Source: a virus. Taken from it: a DNA stretch of 54,108 bases. Both the position numbers and the translations under genes were made by a program. A model generated the notes under the pieces. That model was not told the DNA's origin, did no database searches, and saw nothing but the letters and a program-made list of their open reading frames with translations. The stretch covers positions 1 to 54,108 of the IMG/VR virus record IMGVR_UViG_3300008267_006666; one strand, 5' to 3'. The stretch's first letter is position 1. Every line of letters starts with the position of its first letter. Positions 41,307 through 50,091 of this stretch are shown piece by piece.

Positions 41307-44150
41307 ATGTCAAATCAAAATATTAATCATTGGGCTAACTCGAAATGGTTTCCTAAATTGTCTTTGGGGTCTTACGATATGTCATTAACTACCGATGAAA
41401 CCGAGTTTAATCAGGAGGTAGTTTTTTCTCCGTATCTAATATCTCAAACCTACGGTAAAAAATTACCTGTGTATTTTGATTTGAATGATTCCGGAACAAC
41501 ACAAAATATTGTTTTAAATTATAAAGAATATAATGAAAACAATGTAATAGTCTCCCAAAATAATTATAATCCTAAGAATGAAAATTTAAATTGTTTTAGT
41601 TCGTCAACATCTTGTGATATTGGTTTAACAGGTACGGATAATGGACTTGTAACTAAAATGACAGGAGAAACAATTACATTTACCAATGGATTATTTGAAG
41701 ATAGTTTAAAATTCGATAGATTACATTTTGACAGAAGATTAAAATTATTTCAAGTTACAGGATATACTCAGTCTCCAAATATTAGATTTTCAGGTATACA
41801 AAAGACTACTTTATATGAAGTTGTGAGTAAAGAAGACCCTTCTTTTGGAAAATATCACGAATTATATGGAGGATTCTATCAAGGATTTTATAAATTATTT
41901 GGGTATGATTATGAGATTTTACCCGAAAGATTTAATAAGGGTTGGTCTGTTGAAATGTTGTTAAAACCTAGATTATTTAATGAGTATTTTCCTGATTTAG
42001 GGGAAACAACTTTAAATGAAATATATCCTAATAATAAAAATATTTTCTTTTACTTTGGTGCAAGATCCGAAAATAAGTATTATCATCATGCCGATGGGAC
42101 ACCAAATTGTTTTACAGGATATACTAGGATAACATCTGAATTAACAGGTATAACAACTTGTTCTTGTTGTAATAATACAATTACAAATAGTAGGTGTATT
42201 TTTATATATCCTCCACGTTCAGTTAATGGTGTTCACGACCCTCACGTAAATTATGGTTGTGATAAATGTAATGGTAATAAAGAAATAAGTATAACTTGTG
42301 GGTGTGATTGTAATAAGAATCCTTGTGAAACTTGTGGATGGGAGTGTCAAACTCACAAATGTGAAACTATTATAAGTGCAACAACTACAACCACAACAAC
42401 TACAATATCAGATGGTTGTGTGGTAACCACAACCTGTACCCCCGATTGTCAAACTTGTTATGAGTGTGATGATTGTGATACGTGTGAAGAAACTTTCGAT
42501 TCAATAGAGGATACTTGTGAAAAAGACCCGTTATATGACGGAATGTCAAATGCTTTCGCATTAAAACTTTGCGGAGACCCAAAAAACCCTCAAATAGGTG
42601 TTAGATTTTTAAGGTTTACAGGTGATTGTGTAACAACAGGAACTTGTGAAACAGGTAAGACATATAACACCGGTTATACTATCACAGAATATTGTACACC
42701 ACCAATTTATCCTAAATGTGAAAAAGAAAACCCGTCTTGGTTAGATTTAGAACATTGGTTTCAAGTTAACGTTGTTTGGGAAAGATATACATTTTTAGAT
42801 GAATGTGATTTAAAATATCGAGGAGGATTAGCGGACATAACTAAAAAAATATTTTTAGAGTCATTAGCAAATAACTCAGTTTCGTTAATCACTACACCAT
42901 ATACAAATGGTAAAAAAACTGCATTACAGATGGAGTTGGTTAACTTAAATGAAAAATGGTTATTAGATGGTAAATTTAGAAAAGGTAGATTAAAAATTTA
43001 TGTTAACGGTAAATTACATCATACTATTGAAGATTTTGAGGAAATAATACCAAGAGCGTTAAATACGGACAAAGAAAGACAAATTGGAGTTCCGTTTAAC
43101 ATTTCTTGGGGAGGAGGAACTCAAGGACTTAGAGATAATTTAGTTTTTAGTTCATCAACTCAATTAGAAGGTCCGTACGTTCAAGACCCAGAATTGTTTC
43201 CATCAAATGTATTGTCAGGTACAACTTTTAGCGGATTAAATACTAACATACAAATAGAACAAAATTTTGCAGGAACTTTTGAGGGAGGAATCTCCCAATT
43301 TAGAATGTATGTTGAACCTTTAAAAGCGTCGGAAGTAAAGCATAATTTCAAACTTTTAAAAGATAAGTTTATTATGTTTGACCCCGATTGTCCTAATTGT
43401 GATTTATCGGTATGTGAAGTTAATGACTTTGAATACGACATTTATAGTTCCACCACAACAACAACTACGTTAAATATAGAAACACTACAAAATTTAGGGT
43501 TTGGTTTGGGTAGGGAATTGATAATAGATAAAAGAGATTTGAATTATTTAATTGAAAATAAGATTAATTTACCAAAAACTTTATTAACTGAAAAATATTG
43601 GGACGCTGACGGATGGTGGGGTAATCAAGGAAATACACCTCATTGTGTTGGATATTCTTGGGCTCATTGGATTGATGATGGTCCCATAAAACATTCAGGA
43701 CTTAAACCAAATACTGATCCAGTTTTAATTTATCGAAACGCTCAAAAATTAGATGAATGGCCGGGAGAAAATTATAATGGAACTTCAGTTAGAGGAGGTG
43801 CAAAATATTTACAAAATATACGTAAAATAAAATCATATTTATGGACTTTTAATATTAATACTTTAATACAAACTCTTTTAACTCAAGGACCTGTTGTTGT
43901 TGGTACAAATTGGTATATGGGAATGTTTTATCCTAACAACCAAGGAGTAATAAAAATAAGTGGTAGAATTGCGGGAGGTCACGCATATGTTTTAAATGGT
44001 GTTAACACAAAAACACAATTATTTAGACTAAAAAATAGTTGGGGTAGAAATTGGGGGTTATCTGGACACGCGTTTATTAGTTTTTCAGATATGCAGAGAT
44101 TAATAAAAGAAAAGGGTGAAATTTGTTTGGCGGTTGAAAATAATTTTTAA
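41307..44150 (+). CDS. Tail-associated protein with Cys-rich, poly-Thr and papain-like peptidase domains
   Basis: This is a 947-residue protein. N-terminal beta structural parts (1-270, with receptor-like segments) lead to a very Cys-rich domain (about 275-410, with [43 protein letters not shown]) split by a run of eight Thr. A lectin/LamG-like part follows (about 470-670), then a second poly-Thr (about 716-721). Residues about 755-947 are a papain-fold cysteine peptidase with Gln774, Cys780 (CVGYSW), His892 (GGHAYV) and Asn910 (NSWGRNWG). The enzyme may cleave host surface proteins or process the fibre itself. It begins the plus-strand fibre block. Confidence 0.75.
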   Translation: MSNQNINHWANSKWFPKLSLGSYDMSLTTDETEFNQEVVFSPYLISQTYGKKLPVYFDLNDSGTTQNIVLNYKEYNENNVIVSQNNYNPKNENLNCFSSSTSCDIGLTGTDNGLVTKMTGETITFTNGLFEDSLKFDRLHFDRRLKLFQVTGYTQSPNIRFSGIQKTTLYEVVSKEDPSFGKYHELYGGFYQGFYKLFGYDYEILPERFNKGWSVEMLLKPRLFNEYFPDLGETTLNEIYPNNKNIFFYFGARSENKYYHHADGTPNCFTGYTRITSELTGITTCSCCNNTITNSRCIFIYPPRSVNGVHDPHVNYGCDKCNGNKEISITCGCDCNKNPCETCGWECQTHKCETIISATTTTTTTTISDGCVVTTTCTPDCQTCYECDDCDTCEETFDSIEDTCEKDPLYDGMSNAFALKLCGDPKNPQIGVRFLRFTGDCVTTGTCETGKTYNTGYTITEYCTPPIYPKCEKENPSWLDLEHWFQVNVVWERYTFLDECDLKYRGGLADITKKIFLESLANNSVSLITTPYTNGKKTALQMELVNLNEKWLLDGKFRKGRLKIYVNGKLHHTIEDFEEIIPRALNTDKERQIGVPFNISWGGGTQGLRDNLVFSSSTQLEGPYVQDPELFPSNVLSGTTFSGLNTNIQIEQNFAGTFEGGISQFRMYVEPLKASEVKHNFKLLKDKFIMFDPDCPNCDLSVCEVNDFEYDIYSSTTTTTTLNIETLQNLGFGLGRELIIDKRDLNYLIENKINLPKTLLTEKYWDADGWWGNQGNTPHCVGYSWAHWIDDGPIKHSGLKPNTDPVLIYRNAQKLDEWPGENYNGTSVRGGAKYLQNIRKIKSYLWTFNINTLIQTLLTQGPVVVGTNWYMGMFYPNNQGVIKISGRIAGGHAYVLNGVNTKTQLFRLKNSWGRNWGLSGHAFISFSDMQRLIKEKGEICLAVENNF

Positions 44151-44152
44151 TT

Positions 44153-45169
44153 ATGAGTAATTTTATTGAAATAAAAAGTGTTAATTATGATGGTGAAGAG
44201 GCGAATATTCTTTTCACACCATACCAAGGGGATAATGTGATAAATTTAGGTTTTGTAACACTACCTTTCATTTTTGAGCCTGTCCCACCAATAAATATTT
44301 ATGGAACTTACACAATATTAGTTAAAGATAGTAATTGTCCTTACATATTAAATGTTCCATCACCATCACCCACACCAACTCCTAGTTTGACTCCTAGACC
44401 AACAAGAACACCAACCCCTACACCAACCATAACCCCAACTCCAAGTCCTACTTGCCCTACACCAACAAGAACTCCATACCCCACACTAACACCGACACCA
44501 ACAAGAACTCCATACCCTACAAGAACACCAATACCTACTCCAACACCTACTTCAACACCTACTTGTACCCCAACACCAACTCCAACACCTACTCCATTAC
44601 CGGCTGTTAGATACGCATATCTATTTATTGAGCCAATATCAAAATCGACAATGATAGGTCAATGGATGTATGACGGAGGTTCGACATTCTACGGATTTTC
44701 AAATGCGACTCAACCAACTCAAGACCAAAACCAATTTAACTCAGATATGAATTTGTATGTTAATTTTACGGGTTGGACTAATGGTGAATTTCCTACTATT
44801 AAGAGTCAAGTGGTGCCACAATCAACTGGAGGTATTGATTCTTTTGGTAATTTAAAAGTTGCGTATAACTTTATGACCACAGAAGTAATGGAAAATACCA
44901 TAGGGGGAGACGCTTGGTATACCTGGATAATACCTACCACATTAACTAACAATGAAATACAAATAACGATAGATTTAAATACAAATAGTAGCCCTAACTT
45001 AATGACCGCAGTGGGTACGGAAGGAACAATAAACTCTTACACGTTTAACTATAGCGGTACAACAATACCTCAAACAACATATAAAGTTTATACAACTTTT
45101 CCTAATACTATATTCCAAATATTGGATTCTCAAAATATTTATTTTAAGGGGAATTCGGTAGGTCCTTAA
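44153..45169 (+). CDS. Fibre protein with long Pro-Thr mucin-like linker
   Basis: This is a 338-residue protein. A small beta domain (1-68) is joined by an 82-residue Pro-Thr linker (69-150, mostly PT repeats with Arg, Ser and two Cys) to a C-terminal beta domain (about 151-338) with [11 protein letters not shown] and [18 protein letters not shown]. The linker is extended and flexible and offers dozens of Thr residues for O-glycosylation. No signal peptide is present, so the protein is a virion part and not exported. The gene starts 2 bp after the peptidase gene ends. Confidence 0.7.
   Translation: MSNFIEIKSVNYDGEEANILFTPYQGDNVINLGFVTLPFIFEPVPPINIYGTYTILVKDSNCPYILNVPSPSPTPTPSLTPRPTRTPTPTPTITPTPSPTCPTPTRTPYPTLTPTPTRTPYPTRTPIPTPTPTSTPTCTPTPTPTPTPLPAVRYAYLFIEPISKSTMIGQWMYDGGSTFYGFSNATQPTQDQNQFNSDMNLYVNFTGWTNGEFPTIKSQVVPQSTGGIDSFGNLKVAYNFMTTEVMENTIGGDAWYTWIIPTTLTNNEIQITIDLNTNSSPNLMTAVGTEGTINSYTFNYSGTTIPQTTYKVYTTFPNTIFQILDSQNIYFKGNSVGP
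44357..44602 (+). repeat. Pro-Thr codon repeat region
   Basis: About 82 codons of mostly PT dipeptides (acc/act/aca mixed with cca/cct/ccc) form a low-complexity tract. Codons vary, so the tract is kept at protein level and is not a simple DNA repeat. Confidence 0.95.
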
Positions 45170-45179
45170 TCAGTAAAAT

Positions 45180-46154
45180 ATGAATTTTAATTATAAAAAT
45201 CCTGTAACACCATTAACCGCTTTAGGTAATATAAGTACCAAAAGAGATGACGTATTTGGTACTAATTTTAGTATTCTGTCCACGGGTGGATATATGGAAG
45301 TTTATAGTCTTGACGATTTAAATTATACAATACCTTCCGGTACTACCGGATTAATAAAATTTTCAGGGAATACAATACCTATACAATTTAATAAAGGAAC
45401 AGGTTCGGTATTTTCTCCGGATGTTTTAACCTTAAATTCTGATAATTTTTCTTCAGGTAGAAGGAGAATCGGTATGTTGGTATATGTTAAAGAGGTTGAC
45501 CAAGTTTATCAATACCAAGTCCCTAATTTTGAACTTTACTGGTCTCAAATCACAGGATTAACAGGGACAACCGTATTCTCAAATTTCGGAACAACTATTA
45601 AAAATAATACAATTCTTAGTGATTTATTTATTGAAGAATGGAAGTCCTCAAAAATTGAAGGTATTAGTGGTAATACAAGGTCGGATTCAAATTGGATTAA
45701 ATATTATGGAACGACTTTAGCGGTAACTGGAGGTTCTTTTAATAGTCTTACAAATATATTAACACTAAATAATATAACAGGGGGTAGCGTTTTTATTTCT
45801 GGTTTTACAAGTTTTACAGGGGGATCGGGTAGTTGTTTATCTGAAATAGTAGTGGATAAGATTAGTTCTTGTATAAGTGCAATAACCGTGAATAATCAAT
45901 TAATAGTTTTAAGTGGAATAACTTTAACTGGAAATTTAGTTCCTTCATCAGATGCTCAATATGATATTGGCACAACAATTAGGAGATTTAGACAAATAAA
46001 CACCGTAAGTGGAACATCGACCATTTGGTCGGCAACGACAAAAATTTATACACCCGAACTTGATTTAGGTTTAGATAGTTTTGGTAATAGTAGAATTATA
46101 AATGCAAATAACTCAATAATACAAGATGATGTTTTATCGGGAGGTAATTTTTAA
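45180..46154 (+). CDS. Tail fibre / virion structural protein
   Basis: This 324-residue beta-rich protein begins with a domain (about 1-130) that recurs in the gene at 52613: a VYSLDDLN start, then RRRIGMLVYVKEVDQVYQY. The middle is Gly/Ser/Thr-rich and repetitive. The C-terminal part has AQYDIGTTIRRFRQINTVSG, a motif widely seen in phage tail fibres. No enzyme motif is visible. It lies 10 bp after the Pro-Thr protein gene. Confidence 0.65.
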   Translation: MNFNYKNPVTPLTALGNISTKRDDVFGTNFSILSTGGYMEVYSLDDLNYTIPSGTTGLIKFSGNTIPIQFNKGTGSVFSPDVLTLNSDNFSSGRRRIGMLVYVKEVDQVYQYQVPNFELYWSQITGLTGTTVFSNFGTTIKNNTILSDLFIEEWKSSKIEGISGNTRSDSNWIKYYGTTLAVTGGSFNSLTNILTLNNITGGSVFISGFTSFTGGSGSCLSEIVVDKISSCISAITVNNQLIVLSGITLTGNLVPSSDAQYDIGTTIRRFRQINTVSGTSTIWSATTKIYTPELDLGLDSFGNSRIINANNSIIQDDVLSGGNF

Positions 46155-46162
46155 AAGTAAAG

Positions 46163-46171
46163 ATATTTATA
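46163..46171 (+). promoter_or_regulatory. Putative late promoter box ATATTTATA
   Basis: It lies 27 nt before the ATG at 46199 and is followed by an A-rich leader. Confidence 0.5.
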
Positions 46172-46198
46172 TATAAATTAATTAAAAAAAAATAAAAA

Positions 46199-47506
46199 AT
46201 GGCAAATAGAAGTACGAGGTTTCAGTTAAAACATAACTCAACAATCACAGGTTCAACATTACCTTCATCAGGTATTTTGGTTGCTGAACCATTGGTTAAT
46301 CTTTATGATGGTATAATGTATTTTTCTGGAACTCCTGGTTCTACGGGTTATACCACCGGAAATACAAACGTTGGTTACTTTGAGGTTGGTTCTCATTTAA
46401 CTAATCTAAGATTGGATGGATTGATAACATCCTATAGTGGTGTTAGTGGTTCCGGATTGGAAAACAAAATTTTATCGGGTACGTCACAAGGTTTTGTTTT
46501 GGTCGATTCCTCAAATATAAATGGAATTAGTGCGTTTACTTATACCGCGTCGGCAAATACTTTCACAATTTACGATAGTAACGGAACACCTTATTCGGCA
46601 ACCGTTACTTCTGTTTCTGGACTAACAATTAATGGGGATTTTACAATTACAGGTAATACGACTTTACAATCAGTAACCGCGTCAACATTAAACGTAACCG
46701 GTAATACAATATTACAATCCACAACAGCTTCAACATTAAATGTAACAGGTAATACCACTTTACAATCTTTTACTGGTGGGTCAGGAACAATTAATGGTGA
46801 TTTAAATGTTACTGGAAATACAATATTACAATCAACGACTGCGTCAACATTAAACGTAACTGGTAATACAATTCTGGAGTCTACAACCGCGTCAACATTA
46901 AATGTGACTGGTAATACGATTTTACAATCAACTACCGCCTCAACATTAAACGTTACAGGTAATACAAGTTTACAATCAACAACCGCGTCTACCTTAAATG
47001 TGACCGGTAATACCAACTTAAATTCTTTAACGGCATCAACAACAAATATTAATGGTAATTTAACCGTAACAGGTTCAACGACCACTAATTCAATTAGCGC
47101 AGCAACCTACAATACCAATTTAGGGGCTAATCTTGTTGTTTATACAAATGGTTTAGGAACATTAAGTACAGAAACGGGTTTTAGTTACGACTCAACTGGT
47201 GATACTTTATCGGTTAAAAACGCGATTATCGGTAGTGGTGGTAGTATATTTAGTGCTGGAACAGGTGATTTAGTAGTTCACGGAAATTTAACCGTGTTTG
47301 GTGAATCCATATCAGCGTTTACATCAAGCTTATATATTGAAGATAATAACATCGTTTTAAATTTTAATCCTACAGGTTCTACGGCGGATTCTTCAGTTAA
47401 TTCAGGTTTTGAAATTAGAGATGGGTCAGGAATTTCAGGTAGTTCAGTTAATTTAGATATTGTTAGGTTACAATATTTACTAATAGAGGTTGGATTACTC
47501 AACTGA
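46199..47506 (+). CDS. Repeat-containing tail fibre protein, frame interrupted near the end
   Basis: This is a 435-residue protein. The N-terminus MANRSTRFQLKHNS resembles that of the gene at 47726 and is probably a shared attachment domain. Residues about 150-290 contain tandem 16-residue beta-helix-like repeats (TTASTLNVTGNTILQS). Near residue 423 the annotated frame leaves the expected coding pattern and stops at 47506. From about 47467 the -1 frame continues with VTIFTNRGWITQLNDIVIRS to a stop at 47616. So the natural protein probably had about 50 more residues. A true frameshift mutation, sequence error or programmed shift cannot be told apart here. An A-rich leader precedes the start. 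Confidence 0.7.
   Translation: MANRSTRFQLKHNSTITGSTLPSSGILVAEPLVNLYDGIMYFSGTPGSTGYTTGNTNVGYFEVGSHLTNLRLDGLITSYSGVSGSGLENKILSGTSQGFVLVDSSNINGISAFTYTASANTFTIYDSNGTPYSATVTSVSGLTINGDFTITGNTTLQSVTASTLNVTGNTILQSTTASTLNVTGNTTLQSFTGGSGTINGDLNVTGNTILQSTTASTLNVTGNTILESTTASTLNVTGNTILQSTTASTLNVTGNTSLQSTTASTLNVTGNTNLNSLTASTTNINGNLTVTGSTTTNSISAATYNTNLGANLVVYTNGLGTLSTETGFSYDSTGDTLSVKNAIIGSGGSIFSAGTGDLVVHGNLTVFGESISAFTSSLYIEDNNIVLNFNPTGSTADSSVNSGFEIRDGSGISGSSVNLDIVRLQYLLIEVGLLN
46650..47060 (+). repeat. 48-bp tandem repeats in fibre gene
   Basis: About seven to eight copies of a 48-nt (16-codon) unit with sequence variation between copies; the protein unit is like TTASTLNVTGNTILQS. Such arrays can expand and contract by recombination. 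Confidence 0.85.
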
Positions 47507-47616
47507 ATGATATCGTAATTAGAAGTACGGACATTACTGATAATGGTTCCGTGGGTTCTATTACTGGTGTCAGAGTTTTGGCCGAATTTGATGTCCTCGA
47601 TGGAGGTTCATATTAA
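47467..47616 (+). pseudogene. Out-of-frame 3' end of fibre gene
   Basis: These 50 codons are in the -1 frame relative to the gene at 46199. They read through VTIFTNRGWITQLNDIVIRS and end in FDVLDGGSY. The composition and TNRGWITQLND motif look like a normal fibre C-terminus, so it most likely belongs to the same protein after a shift near 47466. Confidence 0.6.
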
Positions 47617-47640
47617 AAGTAATGTCAAAAAATAAATTAA

Positions 47641-47668
47641 AAAGGAAGGTTTTACCTTCCTTTTTTTA
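47641..47668 (+). terminator. Intrinsic terminator
   Basis: A 9-bp perfect stem (AAAGGAAGG with CCTTCCTTT) encloses a 5-nt loop and runs into a T tract. It follows the out-of-frame end at 47616, which supports that as the original gene end. Confidence 0.9.
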
Positions 47669-47676
47669 TATCTATA

Positions 47677-47685
47677 ATATTTATA
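47677..47685 (+). promoter_or_regulatory. Putative late promoter box ATATTTATA
   Basis: It lies 40 nt before the ATG at 47726, directly after the terminator at 47641-47668. Confidence 0.5.
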
Positions 47686-47725
47686 AAATGAGGTTATATA
47701 ATCTTATAAAATATAGGTCATATAT

Positions 47726-48934
47726 ATGGCAAATCGTAGTTCAACGTTTTTACTAAAACGTTCAAATGTTATTGGGAAAATACCCGAATTAACGGGTCTT
47801 ACAATTGGTGAATTAGCTCTTAATACTGCCGACGCTAAACTATATACAATATTTACATCGGGTACAACAGGTTCAACCGAGGTTAGACAGATTGGTTGGG
47901 ATAGAATTAGTAGAACAGGTGATACGGTTTATGGTGACTTTAATTTTTATGGTAATATACAAATTAGTGGGTTAACCCAACCAAGTGGTTATACACTATC
48001 AATAACCGGTGATACAAATTTAATCGGTTATTCTTTTCATAGTGGTAATACGGAACAAATTGGTAATTACCACATAACAGGTAATACGAGTCAAGAAGGT
48101 ACATATACTCATAGCGGAAATACTTTCATTACAGGTAATACCACTCAAATTGGTAATTTTAATTTAACAGGTGATACTAATTTAAGTGGTAATACAGATC
48201 AGTTTGGTAGTATTAATTTAACGGGCAGCACTTCAGGTCAATGCGCCTTATACGTTGATGGGGATGTTTGTATAGATGGTAATTTAAATATTACAGGTAA
48301 TACAAATATGGTTGGCACTCTTAGTTTACAAAACTCAAATTCATTAGGTAATACAGGTATTAATATATTTGACACCACTTTAATTCCATCGGGAATTACC
48401 GTAGTGCACCAATTCCAAGGGGAGGGAGGGATATTCGCCCATTTAGGTGATTTGGCGTCAGGAGAACCAAACTCAAAAGGTTATATCTATATGGAAAATA
48501 ATGGGGTTGCAAATATTATGCCTACAGGAACAGCGTATCAAAAAGTTTCGGGTACCACATCAACAATAGTAGAATATTTAAATTTTTTTACAACCGGGTC
48601 ATCAAGTAATGAGTTATTATATACCTTTAGTAGTTCAACAGGGTCAAGTTCGACATTTTTAAAATATTCAGTATCTTATACGGTACAGAGTTCTGGTGGT
48701 TCTAAAAGATTATCATTCGCGATAAGAAAAACAACAAGTGGTGGAACTCAAACCATTGTTCCTGCGGCGATGACACTTTATACGTCAGGTGCTAATTTAG
48801 AAAGTGCCGGTTCGTTATCGGGTATTGTCTCTGCTCAACTAGGTGATAGGTTTGAAGTTGTGGTTTCTAATGGTAGTGGAGCACCTACATTTAACGCACT
48901 AATAAGTGATTTAACTTTTTCATTATATACTTAA
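47726..48934 (+). CDS. Tail fibre protein
   Basis: This is a 402-residue protein. The N-terminus (MANRSSTFLLKRSN, then LTIGELALNTADAKLYT) is a common tail-fibre start, and it is similar to the start of the gene at 46199. The centre (about 75-210) is a repetitive beta structure with GNTxxxGxxxxTGNT-like units such as TGDTNLIG and SGNTFITGNT. The C-terminal domain (about 215-402) is a beta sandwich with one conserved GDRFEVVVSNGSG segment. It is the probable receptor-binding or decorating fibre. It is followed by a small gene 5 bp later. Confidence 0.7.
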   Translation: MANRSSTFLLKRSNVIGKIPELTGLTIGELALNTADAKLYTIFTSGTTGSTEVRQIGWDRISRTGDTVYGDFNFYGNIQISGLTQPSGYTLSITGDTNLIGYSFHSGNTEQIGNYHITGNTSQEGTYTHSGNTFITGNTTQIGNFNLTGDTNLSGNTDQFGSINLTGSTSGQCALYVDGDVCIDGNLNITGNTNMVGTLSLQNSNSLGNTGINIFDTTLIPSGITVVHQFQGEGGIFAHLGDLASGEPNSKGYIYMENNGVANIMPTGTAYQKVSGTTSTIVEYLNFFTTGSSSNELLYTFSSSTGSSSTFLKYSVSYTVQSSGGSKRLSFAIRKTTSGGTQTIVPAAMTLYTSGANLESAGSLSGIVSAQLGDRFEVVVSNGSGAPTFNALISDLTFSLYT

Positions 48935-48939
48935 AACAT

Positions 48940-49569
48940 ATGAAATTATTAGCGTTTAAAATAAATAATAAACCTATCACAAATATTGTGAATTGGTCAG
49001 TTTCACAACTAAACGGAAATCAACCATTTTTAGTTTCGGATACAACAATTCAGGATTATGATGATGTTTCATCTATAATTAATTGGGATAAATATGGTAA
49101 TAAATTAAAAGATTTTATTTTTGTTAGAAATGAAATTAAGTTATTATATGATTTAACAGATTATGATAATCTTTCCTATGATGAAAAAATCATTGTTTCA
49201 AAATATTTTCTAATAAATCAAGTTAATAGAAACTTAACCATAAGTAATGAAGAACAAGAAAGATACTGGTCAGAACTTGTAAAATTATCAAGAATATCAA
49301 GATTTAATAGGTGGGAAGCTGCCAGAATTTACATATCTTATAGATTGGAGCCGATTAATTCTTCAGATTTGGCAAAATCTACTACAGAACTTTGTGACGA
49401 TTATATTAATTATAATATAATCACTAAAATTAAAGACGGCACTTCCGGATTATTCGATTATTTGAAAGGGGAGGGAGATTATATGGTTAATGGATACCCT
49501 TCAAAATCTTATTGGACTCAGATTGACCAAAATAAATTAATGGATATATTAGAAAACGGAAACTATTAA
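48940..49569 (+). CDS. Hypothetical protein in fibre block
   Basis: This 209-residue, mostly helical protein has a beta start (MKLLAFKINNKPITNIVNWS) and conserved-looking segments such as LINQVNRNLTISNEEQERYW and ISRFNRWEAARIYISYRLEPI. The helix content and its place directly after a fibre gene fit a fibre-assembly chaperone, but there is no firm match. No transmembrane or catalytic motif is visible. Confidence 0.6.
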   Translation: MKLLAFKINNKPITNIVNWSVSQLNGNQPFLVSDTTIQDYDDVSSIINWDKYGNKLKDFIFVRNEIKLLYDLTDYDNLSYDEKIIVSKYFLINQVNRNLTISNEEQERYWSELVKLSRISRFNRWEAARIYISYRLEPINSSDLAKSTTELCDDYINYNIITKIKDGTSGLFDYLKGEGDYMVNGYPSKSYWTQIDQNKLMDILENGNY

Positions 49570-49596
49570 ATGTTTTTCAAAATTAAAAAAGATAAG

Positions 49597-49605
49597 ATAT
49601 TTATA
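49597..49605 (+). promoter_or_regulatory. Putative late promoter box ATATTTATA
   Basis: It lies 8 nt before the ATG at 49614. Confidence 0.5.
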
Positions 49606-49613
49606 ATATAAAT

Positions 49614-49742
49614 ATGGACGTGGGAACATTTAGTAATCGAACAGAATATATAACTTGTGTTAATTGTGATTATTCATCGGTAGTCACACCAACAACTTTT
49701 TTTAATGTTATATCTTACGGAACAAGGGTTAAACTCATTTAA
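49614..49742 (+). CDS. Tiny protein of 42 residues
   Basis: The short frame starts 8 nt after a promoter box and ends 8 nt before the next start. The protein begins MDVGTFSNRTEYITCVNCDY, with a C-x2-C pair like those of the Cys-repeat adhesins in this window. It then has a Thr/Phe/Val-rich end. Its position with its own promoter box supports expression. A fragment of a larger adhesin is also possible. The function is unknown. Confidence 0.5.
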   Translation: MDVGTFSNRTEYITCVNCDYSSVVTPTTFFNVISYGTRVKLI

Positions 49743-49750
49743 AATAATTG

Positions 49751-50047
49751 ATGTCTCAAGTTATCGAAATAACAAATGTAAATGGGTCAGGAACATATGA
49801 CGTTTATTTATGTGATATAACTTTAACCTATTGTTTTTTAATTTCGGGAGCAACATCAATTCCCCCAACCGTATCTTTTGAATTACCTTCATCTTTACCA
49901 AACCCAAATTCACCTCCCGCAACAATAACTTTTGATGGTGCAACCTCAGTAATTGTTAAAATAGTAGATACATCAACAGGATGTGAAAAATTTATGGTTT
50001 ATGATTGTGGTGAACCTCCTACCACAACAACTACTACAACAATATAG
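49751..50047 (+). CDS. Small beta protein ending in a poly-Thr tail
   Basis: I chose the ATG at 49751, not the preceding TTG. The 98-residue protein starts MSQVIEITNVNGSGTYDVYL, a single beta domain with Cys pairs, and ends in [13 protein letters not shown]. The end is like the Thr tract of the gene at 51383 (PTTTTTTIPP), where a further domain follows. Either this is a complete small virion protein with an exposed Thr tail, or the reading frame has been cut short by insertion of the glycosyltransferase gene. The Thr tail is a candidate O-glycosylation target. Confidence 0.6.
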   Translation: MSQVIEITNVNGSGTYDVYLCDITLTYCFLISGATSIPPTVSFELPSSLPNPNSPPATITFDGATSVIVKIVDTSTGCEKFMVYDCGEPPTTTTTTTI

Positions 50048-50064
50048 TTTCTTTTTTTAAAAAA

Positions 50065-50091
50065 ATATTATCATTCTAAAAATGATAATAT
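50065..50091 (+). promoter_or_regulatory. Hairpin covering the start of the GT60 gene
   Basis: An 11-bp stem (ATATTATCATT with AATGATAATAT) has a 5-nt loop. The first two bases of the ATG at 50090 lie in its right arm. It could mask the start codon or act as a processing or weak attenuation site. Confidence 0.4.

Noticed and set aside
44357-44602. Simple-sequence DNA repeat or assembly artefact
   Set aside because: Synonymous codons vary throughout, so the protein pattern (Pro-Thr) is what is kept.
46650-47060. CRISPR-like repeat array
   Set aside because: The units are contiguous coding repeats without spacers, in frame with a fibre protein.
46591-47085. Minus-strand 164-residue repetitive frame over the fibre repeats
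   Set aside because: It is the mirror of the 48-bp repeats, with low complexity and no promoter or leader.
47688-47750. Short plus-strand frame MRLYNLIKYRSY overlapping the start at 47726, resembling a packaging tag
   Set aside because: It stops after about 21 codons, is out of frame with the fibre gene and has no downstream body.
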